From Aeromicrobium sp. Leaf350 (GTDB lineage: Bacteria > Actinomycetota > Actinomycetes > Propionibacteriales > Nocardioidaceae): 64,000 nucleotides of DNA. The position numbers and the translations under genes are program-made. The notes under the pieces were generated by a model. The model ran no database searches, was not told the DNA's origin, and saw only the letters and a program-made list of their open reading frames with translations. This document shows, in pieces, positions 28,742 to 37,303 of the stretch. How positions within the stretch are numbered: position 1 is the stretch's first letter; every line of letters starts with the position of its first letter. The DNA lies in the NCBI RefSeq assembly GCF_916858655.1, contig NZ_CAKASL010000002.1, forward strand, positions 868,001 through 932,000, read 5' to 3'.

Positions 28742-30223
28742 TCAGACCGCGCAGGTGGGGGCGGGCGGCAGCGGTGCGGGAACGCCCAGGCTCGGCATGC
28801 CGAGTCCGACGGGCGAGCCGGCGCGCACCTCGGTGCGGCCGCTGCGGGCCTCCCAGGCGTCGCCCGCCGTGGTGCGGCGCACGAGCAGCGGGGGCAGGTC
28901 GCTCACGAGGTGATGGGGCGCGGCCTGGGTGATCTCGACCTCAACCACGTCGCCCGGACGCACCTCGGTGCCAGCCGGCACGAAGTGCACCAGGCGGTTG
29001 TCACGGGCACGGCCGGTGAGGCGCTCGGTGGCGCGGTCCTTCTTCCCGCTCGTGTCGGCGACGAGCAGCTCGACCCGACGGCCCACGATGGCCCGGTTCT
29101 CGGCCCAGGCGATGTCGTCGACCTCGGCCGCGAGGCGCAGGTAGCGCTCCTTCACGACCTCGGGCGCGATCTGGTCGTCGAGGTCGGCCGCAGGTGTGCC
29201 AGGTCGGGGTGAGTACTGGAAGGTGAACGCGCTGCTGAAGCGCGCCTGCCGCACGACCTCGAGCGTCTGCTCGAAGTCGGCGTCCGTCTCGCCCGGGAAG
29301 CCGACGATGATGTCGGTCGTGATGGCGGCCTCCGGCATGGCAGCCCGGACGCGGTCGATGATCCCGAGGTACTTCTCGCGGCGGTACGACCGGCGCATCC
29401 GCTTGAGCACGTCGTCCGAGCCTGACTGCAGCGGCATGTGCAGCTGCGGCATCACGTTGGGCGTCTCGGCCATGGCGGCGATGACGTCGTCGGTGAAGTC
29501 CTTGGGATGCGGACTCGTGAACCGGACCCGCTCGAGGCCCTCGATCTGACCGCAGGCGCGCAGGAGCTTGCCGAACGCCTGACGGTCCCCGAACTCGACG
29601 CCGTAGGAGTTCACGTTCTGCCCCAGCAGCGTCACCTCGACGACGCCGTCGGCGACGAGCGCCTCGACCTCGGCCAGGACGTCCCCGGGGCGGCGGTCCT
29701 TCTCCTTGCCGCGCAGGCTCGGGACGATGCAGAACGTGCAGGTGTTGTTGCAGCCCACGCTGATCGAGACCCAGGCCGCGAAGACCGAGTCGCGCTTGGT
29801 GGGCAGCGACGACGGGAAGGTCTCGAGCGCCTCGAGGACCTCGACCTGTGCCTCCTCCTGCACGCGCGCACGCTCGAGCAGCACCGGGAGCGAGCCGACG
29901 TTGTGCGTGCCGAAGACCACGTCGACCCAGGGCGCCCGGTCGGTGATCGTCGCGCGGTCCTTCTGCGCGAGGCAGCCGCCGACCGCGATCTGCATGCCGG
30001 GGTTCTTGGCCTTGAGCTGTGCGACGTGGCCGAGGTTGCCGTAGAGCTTGTTGTCGGCGTTCTCCCGCACGGCGCAGGTGTTGAACACGACGAGGTCGGG
30101 TGTCGCACCGCCCGCCTTCTCGGCGGCGGTGTACCCGGCCGTCTCCAGCAGTCCGCTGATCCGCTCGGAGTCGTGCGCGTTCATCTGGCACCCGTAGGTG
30201 CGCACCTCGTAGGTCTTCGTCAT
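28742..30223 (-). CDS. miaB: tRNA-2-methylthio-N6-dimethylallyladenosine synthase
   Basis: The 493-residue radical-SAM enzyme adds the methylthio group to the product of MiaA. The N-terminal UPF0004 domain starts [19 protein letters not shown] with Cys in [10 protein letters not shown] and VGGCLAQKD for the auxiliary cluster. The radical-SAM cysteines lie in [24 protein letters not shown] domain follows near residues 375-440. After it an extra 50-residue Pro/Gly-rich tail is present, longer than in E. coli. Confidence 0.96.
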   Translation of the reverse strand: MTKTYEVRTYGCQMNAHDSERISGLLETAGYTAAEKAGGATPDLVVFNTCAVRENADNKLYGNLGHVAQLKAKNPGMQIAVGGCLAQKDRATITDRAPWVDVVFGTHNVGSLPVLLERARVQEEAQVEVLEALETFPSSLPTKRDSVFAAWVSISVGCNNTCTFCIVPSLRGKEKDRRPGDVLAEVEALVADGVVEVTLLGQNVNSYGVEFGDRQAFGKLLRACGQIEGLERVRFTSPHPKDFTDDVIAAMAETPNVMPQLHMPLQSGSDDVLKRMRRSYRREKYLGIIDRVRAAMPEAAITTDIIVGFPGETDADFEQTLEVVRQARFSSAFTFQYSPRPGTPAADLDDQIAPEVVKERYLRLAAEVDDIAWAENRAIVGRRVELLVADTSGKKDRATERLTGRARDNRLVHFVPAGTEVRPGDVVEVEITQAAPHHLVSDLPPLLVRRTTAGDAWEARSGRTEVRAGSPVGLGMPSLGVPAPLPPAPTCAV

Positions 30224-30245
30224 GACCCGTCAAGGATACGCGGCG

Positions 30246-30824
30246 TCAACCGCCGCTTCCGCCGCCGTCACCCCCACCGCCGCCGTCGCCGCCTCCACCG
30301 GGCCCGCAGGGTCCGTCGTAGCTCGAGCCACCCACCCCTCCGACGCTCGGATCACCTCCGCCCCGGCCAGACGCGTCCCGCAGCGACACCACCGGGACCT
30401 CGTCGACGCGCAGCACCACCGGCCCCGGCGCCGACGTGTCGGCGCGCAGGTAACGGTGATCGATCAACCAGCAGCACTCCGCCCTGAGCAGGTAGCCGGC
30501 CTGGTCGGGGCGCACTCTGAGATCCGCGGCCGCCAGTGCTGAGACGATCGGCTCGAGCGTGGCGCGGTCCTCGCGGTGACCGATCCACGTCCGAGCGGCC
30601 CACCACGCCAGTGCCCCTGCTGTCACTCCCAGGGCGACACCGCCTGACAACGCCACCTGCTCCTGCCCGCGCGCCAGACCGACCACGATCGCGGCTGCGC
30701 CGACGAGCAGCCCGGTCGTGATCCCCACGGACCGCCCACCGTCACGGGTTCGCTGCGCCGCGGCGACCACGTCCTCCCGAGCGGCATCCCAGGACTCGCG
30801 GGAGATCTCGATCGTCGTGGTCAT
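30246..30824 (-). CDS. Two-span membrane protein with glycine-rich tail
   Basis: I do not recognise this 192-residue protein. It has a hydrophilic head (1-35), two membrane spans (about 36-80, GITTGLLVGAAAIVVGLA and VALGVTAGALAWWAART), a cytoplasmic or exported domain of about 80 residues, and a final 45 residues made mostly of Gly with a few Asp and Ser (GGGGDGGGGGDGGG). The ATG is set by GGAGGAGGG seven bases before it. It lies behind miaB on the same strand-to-strand border, with 20 bases between. Confidence 0.6.
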   Translation of the reverse strand: MTTTIEISRESWDAAREDVVAAAQRTRDGGRSVGITTGLLVGAAAIVVGLARGQEQVALSGGVALGVTAGALAWWAARTWIGHREDRATLEPIVSALAAADLRVRPDQAGYLLRAECCWLIDHRYLRADTSAPGPVVLRVDEVPVVSLRDASGRGGGDPSVGGVGGSSYDGPCGPGGGGDGGGGGDGGGSGG

Positions 30825-30925
30825 GGCACCCTCCTCCGAGGTCAACGTAGGACGGTGCGCCCCCACTGCGCCACAGATTCGGCGAACCGGTCACGCCTGA
30901 ACCCAGCGTGCTCGAAGATGTGCCC

Positions 30926-31615
30926 ATGAGTCTTCCGCCCGTGCCACCGCCGCCGTCGCAGGTGCCACTGCAGCTCCCCCAGCAGTCCGCGGCGCGGTCA
31001 CGCACGTCTCCCGGACTGTGGGTCGCCCTCGCCGTCGCCGTGCTGGCCGTCGTCGGAGCCACGACGGTGTCGATCGTCGCGGTCTCGCAGGACTCGGACG
31101 ACTCCGGCGACGACGTGGCCGACGTCCTTCGCGACCTGACCGAGCTCGATCCCGGCTACGAGCTCGACGAGTTCGGGTACGAGTACGACGGCTCGGAGTA
31201 CTTCGTCGAGGACGAGGACGTCCTCGACGCGACGGAGGACGCCTGCGACGAGCTCCACTCCGCGGCGTCGGAGCTCAGCTTCTACGCGCCGCAGTCCGAC
31301 GCGGCGGCCGGACTGGCCGGCGTCGTCGACGCCGTAGCGGCCCTGCTCGTGGCGATCGATTCCGTCGGCAACCTCGACGACGACTCCGAGCAGTGGAGGG
31401 ACGACGTCGAGACCCTCGCCACGATGCTGACCGAGGCGCAGGTGGGATTCGCCGCCGGCGAGCCGGTCGAGCTCGACCTCATGAGCGACGACGACCTCGC
31501 CTACCGCATGTCGTGGGGCGCTCCCATCGGGTGCGAGGTCCCTGTGCGGGTGCTCGCACTCGATCCTGACTATCCCGTCTACTCCGTCGAGGACGACTAC
31601 AGCTACGCGTCCTGA
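30926..31615 (+). CDS. Membrane-anchored acidic two-cysteine protein of unknown function
   Basis: The 229-residue protein has a Pro/Gln-rich head (1-28), a membrane span (LWVALAVAVLAVVGATTVSI) and a strongly acidic exported domain with Asp/Glu/Tyr runs. Cysteines lie in ATEDACDELHSA and APIGCEVPVRVLAL. The order and spacing of features match the 190-residue protein at 23133-23705. The start could also be the GTG 18 bases upstream; the ATG gives the head MSLPPVPPP. Function unknown. Confidence 0.65.
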   Translation: MSLPPVPPPPSQVPLQLPQQSAARSRTSPGLWVALAVAVLAVVGATTVSIVAVSQDSDDSGDDVADVLRDLTELDPGYELDEFGYEYDGSEYFVEDEDVLDATEDACDELHSAASELSFYAPQSDAAAGLAGVVDAVAALLVAIDSVGNLDDDSEQWRDDVETLATMLTEAQVGFAAGEPVELDLMSDDDLAYRMSWGAPIGCEVPVRVLALDPDYPVYSVEDDYSYAS

Positions 31616-31621
31616 GGCGGG

Positions 31622-32080
31622 CTACTTCTTCGGGGTCACCCAGAGCTTGATGGTGCCGGCGACGACGACGGTGCCGTCGTCGCGGGTGGCCTTGACGGTG
31701 ATCGGCACGTCGGGGCCGTTCGCCCAGTCCTCGGCCGTCGACTCCGCAGTGCAGACCAGGTCGCTCGTGGACTTGGCGAGGTACTCGACCTCCATGCCCT
31801 TGGGCAGCCACCGCGCATCCTTCGGGCACGTGGCCTCGGCGAGCAACCCCATGGCGGCCTCGAGGCCGTTGCAGACGGCGATCGCGTGAACGGTGCCGAT
31901 GTGGTTCTGCACCGACCGACGCTTCGGGATCGTGATCTGGGCGAAGTGTGGAGACATCTCGTCGATCTTCAAGTGGATCGACGCGAAGTACGGCGCCTTC
32001 TGGCTGAAGGCGATCGAGAACAGCCGCTTGCCCTGCGGCAGGGCAGTGAACTTGCGGTACAGGTCATACGTGGAGGCCAT
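31622..32080 (-). CDS. Hot-dog-fold thioesterase-like protein (DUF4442)
   Basis: The 152-residue protein looks like a hot-dog-fold acyl-CoA thioesterase homologue of the DUF4442 group: SPHFAQITIPKRRSVQNHIGTVHAIAVCNGLEAAMG contains the N-H-x-G-T and A-x-x-N-x-x-E features of the fold's central helix and active site. No substrate can be assigned. It is divergent from a START-like gene, with 42 bases between, and ends six bases from the previous gene's stop. Confidence 0.75.
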   Translation of the reverse strand: MASTYDLYRKFTALPQGKRLFSIAFSQKAPYFASIHLKIDEMSPHFAQITIPKRRSVQNHIGTVHAIAVCNGLEAAMGLLAEATCPKDARWLPKGMEVEYLAKSTSDLVCTAESTAEDWANGPDVPITVKATRDDGTVVVAGTIKLWVTPKK

Positions 32081-32098
32081 GCCTGAATGTTACTCGCT

Positions 32099-32113
32099 GG
32101 TAGCACGGCTACC
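32099..32113. promoter_or_regulatory. Inverted repeat between divergent genes
   Basis: GGTAGC-ACG-GCTACC is a perfect 6-bp inverted repeat in the 42-base space between the thioesterase-like and the START-like gene. It could be an operator for one or both; the small size makes chance occurrence possible. Confidence 0.3.
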
Positions 32114-32122
32114 GTGAGGGCC

Positions 32123-32602
32123 ATGCCACAGGTCGTCGCGAAGACATGGGTGCCCGTCTCCCCCGAGATCGCGTTCGCGGTGTCCCAGACGACTGGCGAC
32201 ACGCGTCGCCGCTGGGATCGGTTCATCCGGCACCAGCACCTCATCCACGCCACGAAGCCGGGCAAGGGCGTGCGCACCTTCACCCGAGCCCGGGTGGGGC
32301 CGTCGATGGTGAGCGAGTACGTCTCGTACCGCCCTCCGACGTCGGTCGGGATGACGATGGTGGACGGGCCGTGGTTCTTCGAGTCGTTCGGCGGTGGCTG
32401 GCGCTTCGTGCCCGAGTCGCGCGACGGCATCGAAGGCTGCCTGGCCACGTGGAAGTACACCTATGCCGTGCGCCCAGCCTGGCTCCGCCGCATCGCCGAG
32501 CCGATCGGCCAGTGGCTGCTCGGGCGCGAGATCCGAGCCCGGATCGAAGCCTGGGGCGCCGGATGCTCTGACCCGGCAGTGCTGCGCGAGCTGGAGTCCT
32601 GA
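32123..32602 (+). CDS. SRPBCC (START-like) family protein
   Basis: The 159-residue protein fits the polyketide-cyclase/START-like fold: the opening KTWVPVSPEIAFAVSQ and the strand pattern GPWFFESFGGGWRFVPES and GCLATWKYTYAVRP match that group. The C-terminal helix WLRRIAEPIGQWLLGREIRARI is also typical. Such proteins bind hydrophobic ligands; no ligand can be named. The ATG follows GTGAGGG, and an in-frame start 36 bases upstream would run into the inverted repeat. Confidence 0.65.
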   Translation: MPQVVAKTWVPVSPEIAFAVSQTTGDTRRRWDRFIRHQHLIHATKPGKGVRTFTRARVGPSMVSEYVSYRPPTSVGMTMVDGPWFFESFGGGWRFVPESRDGIEGCLATWKYTYAVRPAWLRRIAEPIGQWLLGREIRARIEAWGAGCSDPAVLRELES

Positions 32603-32615
32603 CGGCGAACGCCGC

Positions 32616-33140
32616 CTACATCGATTCCAGCGGCTCGGCCTCGGCTCCCAGCTCGGTGCGAACGACCTCGAAGGCCAGGCCCGGCGGATACCCCTTGCGG
32701 GCCAGCATCCCGACCAGCCGACGCGTCTGCACCTGGGGGTCGAGCCCCGCCATCGAGCGCATCTTGGTCTGCACCAACCGGTGCGCTGCCTGCCGCTCGG
32801 CGTCCGGGTCGATCTCGGCGAGCGCGTCGCGCGCGATGTCGTCGGCGATGCCCTTCTGGCGCAGCTCCATCGCCAGGGCTCGCGCCGCGAGCCCCTTGCC
32901 GCGCTGGCGACCCTCGACCCAGGAGCGGGCGAAGGCGGCGTCGTCGATGAGTCCCGCGCTCTCGAACCGGTCGAGGACCGCGGCCGCCACCTCGGCAGAC
33001 ACCCGCTTCTTCGCGAGTGCCTGCTCGAGGTCGGCGCGGCTGCGAGGACGCTCGGCCAGCCGGTCGTACAGGACCTGCTTGGCGAGGGCGTAGTCCTCCG
33101 CCGGTTCGCGCGCGGGCTCGTCGCCCGAGTGCGTCGTCAT
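32616..33140 (-). CDS. recX: Regulatory protein RecX
   Basis: The 174-residue protein is a RecX-type modulator that binds RecA filaments and limits their activity. The three-helix repeats are visible: RSRADLEQALAKKRVSAEVA, DDAAFARSWVEGRQRGKGL and ALAMELRQKGIADDIARDAL, then MLARKGYPPGLAFEVVRTEL. It begins eight bases after the recA stop, so the two are one SOS-controlled operon. Confidence 0.95.
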   Translation of the reverse strand: MTTHSGDEPAREPAEDYALAKQVLYDRLAERPRSRADLEQALAKKRVSAEVAAAVLDRFESAGLIDDAAFARSWVEGRQRGKGLAARALAMELRQKGIADDIARDALAEIDPDAERQAAHRLVQTKMRSMAGLDPQVQTRRLVGMLARKGYPPGLAFEVVRTELGAEAEPLESM

Positions 33141-33148
33141 GGCGAGGC

Positions 33149-34255
33149 TCAGAAGTCGACCTCGGTGACGGTGGAGTCGTCGTCCTCGGTCTCCTCGACC
33201 GCGGCCTCGACACCCACCCCGAGGTGCTCCTTGACCCGGCGCTCGATCTCGACGGCCAGGTCGGGGTTGTCGGCCAGGAACTGGCGGGCGTTCTCCTTGC
33301 CCTGCCCGAGCTGGTCGCCCTCGTAGGTGTACCAGGCGCCGGCCTTGCGGACGATGCCTGCGTCGACACCCACGTCGATCAGCGAGCCCTCGCGGCTGAT
33401 GCCCTTGCCGTACATGATGTCGAACTCGGCGACCTTGAACGGTGGTGCGAGCTTGTTCTTGACGACCTTGACCTTGGTGCGGTTTCCGACCATGTCGGTG
33501 CCGTCCTTGAGCGTCTCGATGCGGCGCACGTCGAGACGGACCGAGGCGTAGAACTTCAGCGCCTTGCCGCCCGTCGTGGTTTCGGGCGAGCCGAACATGA
33601 CGCCGATCTTCTCGCGCAGCTGGTTGATGAAGATGGCCGTGGTGCCGGAGCCGTTGATGGCACCGGTCATCTTGCGCAGCGCCTGGCTCATGAGGCGGGC
33701 CTGGAGGCCGACGTGGCTGTCGCCCATCTCGCCGTCAATCTCCGCGCGGGGCACGAGGGCCGCCACGGAGTCGATGACGATGATGTCGAGGGCGCCGGAG
33801 CGGATCAGCATGTCGGCGATCTCGAGCGCCTGCTCACCCGAGTCGGGCTGCGAGACCAGGAGCGCATCGGTGTCGACGCCCAGGTTGCGGGCGTATTCCG
33901 GGTCGAGCGCGTGCTCGGCGTCGATGAAGGCGGCGACTCCGCCGGCCTTCTGTGCGTTGGCCACCGCGTGCAGGGCGACCGTCGTCTTGCCGGAGGACTC
34001 CGGGCCGTAGATCTCGACGACACGACCGCGCGGGAGACCACCGATGCCGAGCGCGATGTCGAGGGCGGTGGCTCCCGTGGGGATGATGTCGATCTTGGTG
34101 CGCCCCCGCTCGCCCAGACGCATGACGGCACCCTTGCCGTGGGCGCGGTCGATCTGGGCGATGGCGTTGTCGATGGCCTTGGCGCGCTCGTCCGACGAGC
34201 CGTTGCCCTCACCGGTCAGTCGGGTGACGGGGGCGGTTGCGGTCCTGGGAGGCAT
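33149..34255 (-). CDS. recA: Recombinase RecA
   Basis: The 368-residue protein forms filaments on single-stranded DNA, exchanges strands and triggers LexA cleavage. The P-loop GPESSGKT lies at residues 84-91 with [13 protein letters not shown] after it, and DNA-binding loop sequences [18 protein letters not shown] and [19 protein letters not shown] are intact. The first 20 residues are a Pro/Thr-rich extension. I took the second possible ATG; one 33 bases upstream is in frame but has no better ribosome site. No intein is present. A LexA box lies about 130 bases upstream. Confidence 0.97.
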   Translation of the reverse strand: MPPRTATAPVTRLTGEGNGSSDERAKAIDNAIAQIDRAHGKGAVMRLGERGRTKIDIIPTGATALDIALGIGGLPRGRVVEIYGPESSGKTTVALHAVANAQKAGGVAAFIDAEHALDPEYARNLGVDTDALLVSQPDSGEQALEIADMLIRSGALDIIVIDSVAALVPRAEIDGEMGDSHVGLQARLMSQALRKMTGAINGSGTTAIFINQLREKIGVMFGSPETTTGGKALKFYASVRLDVRRIETLKDGTDMVGNRTKVKVVKNKLAPPFKVAEFDIMYGKGISREGSLIDVGVDAGIVRKAGAWYTYEGDQLGQGKENARQFLADNPDLAVEIERRVKEHLGVGVEAAVEETEDDDSTVTEVDF

Positions 34256-34382
34256 GGGTTGTCCGTTCTGTCGTGGGTGGCGCGGCATCTACGACGCTAG
34301 GAGAGACCACGGACATTTTGTGGGCCTCATCGACCCGTCTGTGGACAACACTCTCGGTGCGTCTACCTGGGGACGACAGTAC

Positions 34383-34398
34383 GGGAACAGGTGTTCGA
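34383..34398 (-). promoter_or_regulatory. LexA (SOS) box upstream of recA
   Basis: On the minus strand the site reads TCGAACACCTGTTCCC and matches the actinobacterial LexA consensus TCGAACRNNTGTTCGA at 14 of 16 positions. It stands between the DUF3046 stop and the recA start, about 128 bases before the recA ATG, where an SOS-regulated promoter is expected. Confidence 0.85.
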
Positions 34399-34436
34399 AG
34401 ACGTGCATGCGGCGCGCGACACGCCGGCGTGTCGCG

Positions 34437-34631
34437 TCAGCGGTCGCTGGGTGGCAGCTGCAGGCGCGAGTGCACGGCGCGCCAGACCTGCTTGGGCGCG
34501 ACCCCGGCGTCGAGCGCCTCGGTGGGCGTGCGGTGGTCGAGGTCGCCGATGACCTGGGTGTCGGCCCAGACGCGGGCGTAGGACTCCCCCAGGTGCAGGT
34601 CCATCCGCTCCCAGAACTCGCTGTGTCGCAC
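34437..34631 (-). CDS. DUF3046 protein
   Basis: The 64-residue protein (MRHSEFWERMDLHLG..., with WRAVHSRLQLPPSDR at the end) is a small conserved actinobacterial protein regularly found directly upstream of recA. Its function is unknown. It starts with GTG. The LexA box of recA begins 39 bases beyond its stop. Confidence 0.9.
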   Translation of the reverse strand: MRHSEFWERMDLHLGESYARVWADTQVIGDLDHRTPTEALDAGVAPKQVWRAVHSRLQLPPSDR

Positions 34632-34706
34632 CCCGTCAGCATGACATGTGCGGCGAAGCCGGTCGCCGCAGTACAGGTCGCGCCGCGTCCGCGAAGAGCG
34701 ATGCGT

Positions 34707-35075
34707 TCACGCAGTGACGGCACCTGCGACGACGCCCATTGCGAGCGGAAGCAGAATCACCAGCCGAGCCGCAGGCCGGTCGTGCGCTCGCCCCCATTCG
34801 ATGACGGCCGCAGAGACGATGCCGAAGGCACTGGCGTACGTGAGGACATCGGTGCCGTCGACGGCTAACCATCCATGGAGAACAGTGCTCACCAGGACCG
34901 CAGGCCCGGCGAACATCAGCACACCGGTCACGGTGTCGCCTGTCGTGATGACGGTGCTCACGTCGCTCGATCGCGAGCGCACGGCGCGCGCCACCTGGAC
35001 GCACAGGACGGCAACCACCACGACTTGCAGGGCAGTCGCGACGACGAAGGAAGCACGGAAGAACTGTTCAAGCAC
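34707..35075 (-). CDS. Small multi-span membrane protein, partner of a secreted peptide gene
   Basis: The 122-residue protein has four hydrophobic stretches (about 7-28, 45-65, 75-95, 103-122), separated by short polar turns; it has no family I recognise. I chose the GTG that stands eight bases after GGGAGG; a GTG nine bases earlier abuts this ribosome site too closely. It follows the secreted two-cysteine protein gene by 14 bases and must share its mRNA. Size, topology and position fit an immunity protein for a co-encoded toxic peptide, but this is inference only. The local GC is lower than in flanking genes. Confidence 0.6.
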   Translation of the reverse strand: MLEQFFRASFVVATALQVVVVAVLCVQVARAVRSRSSDVSTVITTGDTVTGVLMFAGPAVLVSTVLHGWLAVDGTDVLTYASAFGIVSAAVIEWGRAHDRPAARLVILLPLAMGVVAGAVTA

Positions 35076-35089
35076 GTGACTCACCTCCC

Positions 35090-35605
35090 TCAGCCGCACT
35101 TCGAGGCAACGGCGCTCAGGCCACTCACTTCGCCGAAGATCGCGATGAGCAGCTTCAACCGCTCCTGTCGATTTCCGGCTTCGACGATGAGCTTCGCGCC
35201 CTTCGCGACGCCGCCGAACTTGGATGCCTTGGTGATGAGGAGCGCGTTCCCGGCGATGAAGACTCCGACAGCAGCGACGCACTTGGCGATCTTCCAAGCT
35301 TTGCCGATCCCACTCCTCGGGGCCACGGACATGTGGTCGGGGGTCGACGACCGTGACTGACCGCTTTCCGGCAGGTCGATGACTTCCAAAAGATCAGCTT
35401 GCGCTAGGTCGTTGTCGGGGTACATCGCCGCGACAACACTCTCGATGCTCGATCCCTGTGGAAGCGCCAGCAGTCGTTCTTCCAATCCCGGATCGACGAC
35501 GCCGGGGTTCGGATCAACGACGGCCGACGCACTTGGCATAGAGCCGGTGCCGAGAAGTGCGACCGCGATCATTCCCGCGAGCAGCGTTCGCTTCGTGGCT
35601 CTCAT
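35090..35605 (-). CDS. Secreted two-cysteine protein, possible bacteriocin-like precursor
   Basis: The 171-residue product has a clear signal peptide (MRATKRTLLAGMIAVALLG, then an ASA-type cleavage site near residue 27). An acidic mid-section (VDPGLEERLLALPQGSS..., about residues 30-85) follows. The last 70 or so residues are basic and hydrophobic, starting SGIGKAWKIAKCVAAVGVF and ending SAVASKCG, with only two cysteines, one at each end of this segment. That layout (signal, acidic pro-part, amphipathic C-terminal peptide closed by a disulfide) is that of a secreted peptide toxin precursor. GGAG stands five bases before the ATG. GC is about 57-65% in the 60-base rows I counted, against about 70% in clgR. 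No homologue is recognised with certainty. Confidence 0.6.
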   Translation of the reverse strand: MRATKRTLLAGMIAVALLGTGSMPSASAVVDPNPGVVDPGLEERLLALPQGSSIESVVAAMYPDNDLAQADLLEVIDLPESGQSRSSTPDHMSVAPRSGIGKAWKIAKCVAAVGVFIAGNALLITKASKFGGVAKGAKLIVEAGNRQERLKLLIAIFGEVSGLSAVASKCG

Positions 35606-35748
35606 GAGATCTCCGATGAACCAGCCCCACCCAGACACTCCGGATGGTTGCCCGGACGTCAGCCCGGGCCTGCTCCTGCGTTCGACGCTAGGTCGGCAGC
35701 ATCGCACTCAGCAAGGTCGAGATCGGGCCAACCGCGCCCGGGTCTTGG

Positions 35749-36066
35749 TCAGGCGGCGGAGGCGCGGACGCCGTCGCCCGCGATGGACGACACGCTGGCC
35801 AGCGGCGCGAGCGCCACCTCCTGCGAGGCGACCTCGTGCAGCTCCATCTGGTCGGCGACGTCGCGCAGCACCGAGGACAGGGGCACCTCGAGCGCGTCAG
35901 CCAGGGCGGCCAGCAGCTCGGAGCTGGGCTCCTTCTGGCCGCGCTCGATCTCGGAGATGTAACCCAGGCTGACCCGGGCACGACCGGAGAGGGCTCGCAG
36001 GGTCAGGCCCTGCTCCGCGCGGTGCGCACGGAGGACCTCGCCGACGAGCTGTCGCATCGTGGCCAT
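35749..36066 (-). CDS. clgR: XRE-family regulator ClgR
   Basis: The 105-residue protein has a helix-turn-helix of the Cro/CI type (LTLRALSGRARVSLGYISEIERGQKEPSSELLAALADAL, residues about 20-60). In actinobacteria its homologues activate clp protease and stress genes and, in some species, recA. It normally lies beside cinA/pgsA and DUF3046-recA, as here, apart from the two-gene insert between. GGAGG is seven bases before the first of two in-frame ATGs. The Ala-Ala C-terminus (RASAA) resembles the Clp-degraded tails known for ClgR. Confidence 0.9.
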   Translation of the reverse strand: MATMRQLVGEVLRAHRAEQGLTLRALSGRARVSLGYISEIERGQKEPSSELLAALADALEVPLSSVLRDVADQMELHEVASQEVALAPLASVSSIAGDGVRASAA

Positions 36067-36160
36067 CGCCGCACCTCCACTGGATCTTCGGACTGCTCCA
36101 CCGTACCGACATCGCTGCGGTGGTACCGAGGACAACGCCGGACGACCCGAAGTTCTTCCG

Positions 36161-36640
36161 TCAACTGTCTGCCGATGTCGTCAGCCTAGCGACCGCCTGC
36201 GACAGCAAGGCGTCCACGGTGCCACGACGGATGGCCGCCCGGTCACCGACGAGGTCGAGGACCCAGTCCGTCGTGCCGTCGGCCATGGCCGTCGCGACGT
36301 GCACGCGACCGACCGGCTTGCCCTCGGACGGGTCGGGGCCGGCGTTGCCCGTGGTGGCCAGACCGACGTCCGCCCCGAGTCGCGAGCGCACGCCCTCGGC
36401 CATGGCCCGCGCCACGCGCGCGTCGACCGTGCCCACGGCGTCGATCAGGTCCTGAGGCACCCCGAGGACCGCGCGCTTGACGTCCGCGGCGTACGCGACG
36501 ACACCGCCGCGCACGACCAGCGACGCGCCGGGGACGGACACGAGCTCGCTGCAGACCGCCCCGCCCGTCAGCGACTCGGCGGTCGCCACGGTGAGACCTC
36601 GCGCCGTGAGCAGCGCGACGAGCTCGGGCGCGCCGCTCAC
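36161..36640 (-). CDS. cinA: Nicotinamide-nucleotide amidohydrolase / CinA C-terminal family
   Basis: The 159-residue protein is the stand-alone CinA C-terminal domain (PncC type), which deamidates nicotinamide mononucleotide. TVATAESLTGGAVCSELVSV holds the Ser/Thr-Lys-like site residues, and the GLATTGNAGPDPSEGKPVGRVHVA block is typical. The COG1058 N-terminal domain of long CinA is absent. It begins four bases after the pgsA stop. Confidence 0.92.
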   Translation of the reverse strand: MSGAPELVALLTARGLTVATAESLTGGAVCSELVSVPGASLVVRGGVVAYAADVKRAVLGVPQDLIDAVGTVDARVARAMAEGVRSRLGADVGLATTGNAGPDPSEGKPVGRVHVATAMADGTTDWVLDLVGDRAAIRRGTVDALLSQAVARLTTSADS

Positions 36641-36644
36641 GGGA

Positions 36645-37274
36645 TCAGGCGTCCTGGCTCGCGAGCCAGTCGGCGCGCAGCTTGCGCGCGTCGATCACGT
36701 ACTGCACGCCCGTGACCATCGTGATGACGAAGGCGACGGCGAGGAACACGTGGGCGACCCAGGTGGTGACGTCGCTGGCCGTGGTGTCCCACAGCTCCAG
36801 CGGCAGCGAGTACAGGGCCAGCGCGCCGGCCTGCACCGTCGTCTTGATGCGCCCGCCCTGGCTGGCCGGCATCACGCCGTACTTCGCGATGAACAGGCGC
36901 ATCACGGTGATGCCCCACTCGCGGATCAGCGTCAGGATCGCGACGACCCAGAACAGCCAGTGGTCGAAGATGATCGCCAGACCGATGAAGGCCATCCCCG
37001 TGAGCGCCTTGTCGGCGATCGGGTCGGCGAGCTTGCCGAAGTCGGTGACGAGGCCGCGGCTGCGCGCAAGGTCGCCGTCGATCCGGTCGGTGATCATGAG
37101 CAGCGAGAACGCCACGAACGACCACACCCGGGTCTCGATGTCGCTGCCGCCGTCGACGAGCAGCAGCCACCCGTACAGCGGGACACCGGCGATGCGCAGG
37201 ACGGTCAGGGCGTTCGCGATGTTGAGGTTGCTCGGGGGCGTGGTGCTGTCGGGGCCGGACGTCGGCTCAGGCAT
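36645..37274 (-). CDS. pgsA: CDP-diacylglycerol-glycerol-3-phosphate 3-phosphatidyltransferase
   Basis: The 209-residue inner-membrane enzyme makes phosphatidylglycerol phosphate. The CDP-alcohol phosphatidyltransferase motif D-x2-DG-x2-AR-x8-G-x3-D-x3-D is seen as DRIDGDLARSRG then KLADPIADKALTG. Five or six membrane spans surround it. The first 17 residues are a polar tail. It is followed by cinA and clgR in one direction. Confidence 0.93.
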   Translation of the reverse strand: MPEPTSGPDSTTPPSNLNIANALTVLRIAGVPLYGWLLLVDGGSDIETRVWSFVAFSLLMITDRIDGDLARSRGLVTDFGKLADPIADKALTGMAFIGLAIIFDHWLFWVVAILTLIREWGITVMRLFIAKYGVMPASQGGRIKTTVQAGALALYSLPLELWDTTASDVTTWVAHVFLAVAFVITMVTGVQYVIDARKLRADWLASQDA

Positions 37275-37303
37275 GAAGGCCTCTCAGGCGGGGGCTGGAC
37301 GCC

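Noticed and set aside
30246..30824. PE-PGRS-like or TIGR04222-like protein because of the glycine-rich tail
   Set aside because: The N-terminal part lacks the PE motif and the signature of those families; only the tail is glycine-rich.
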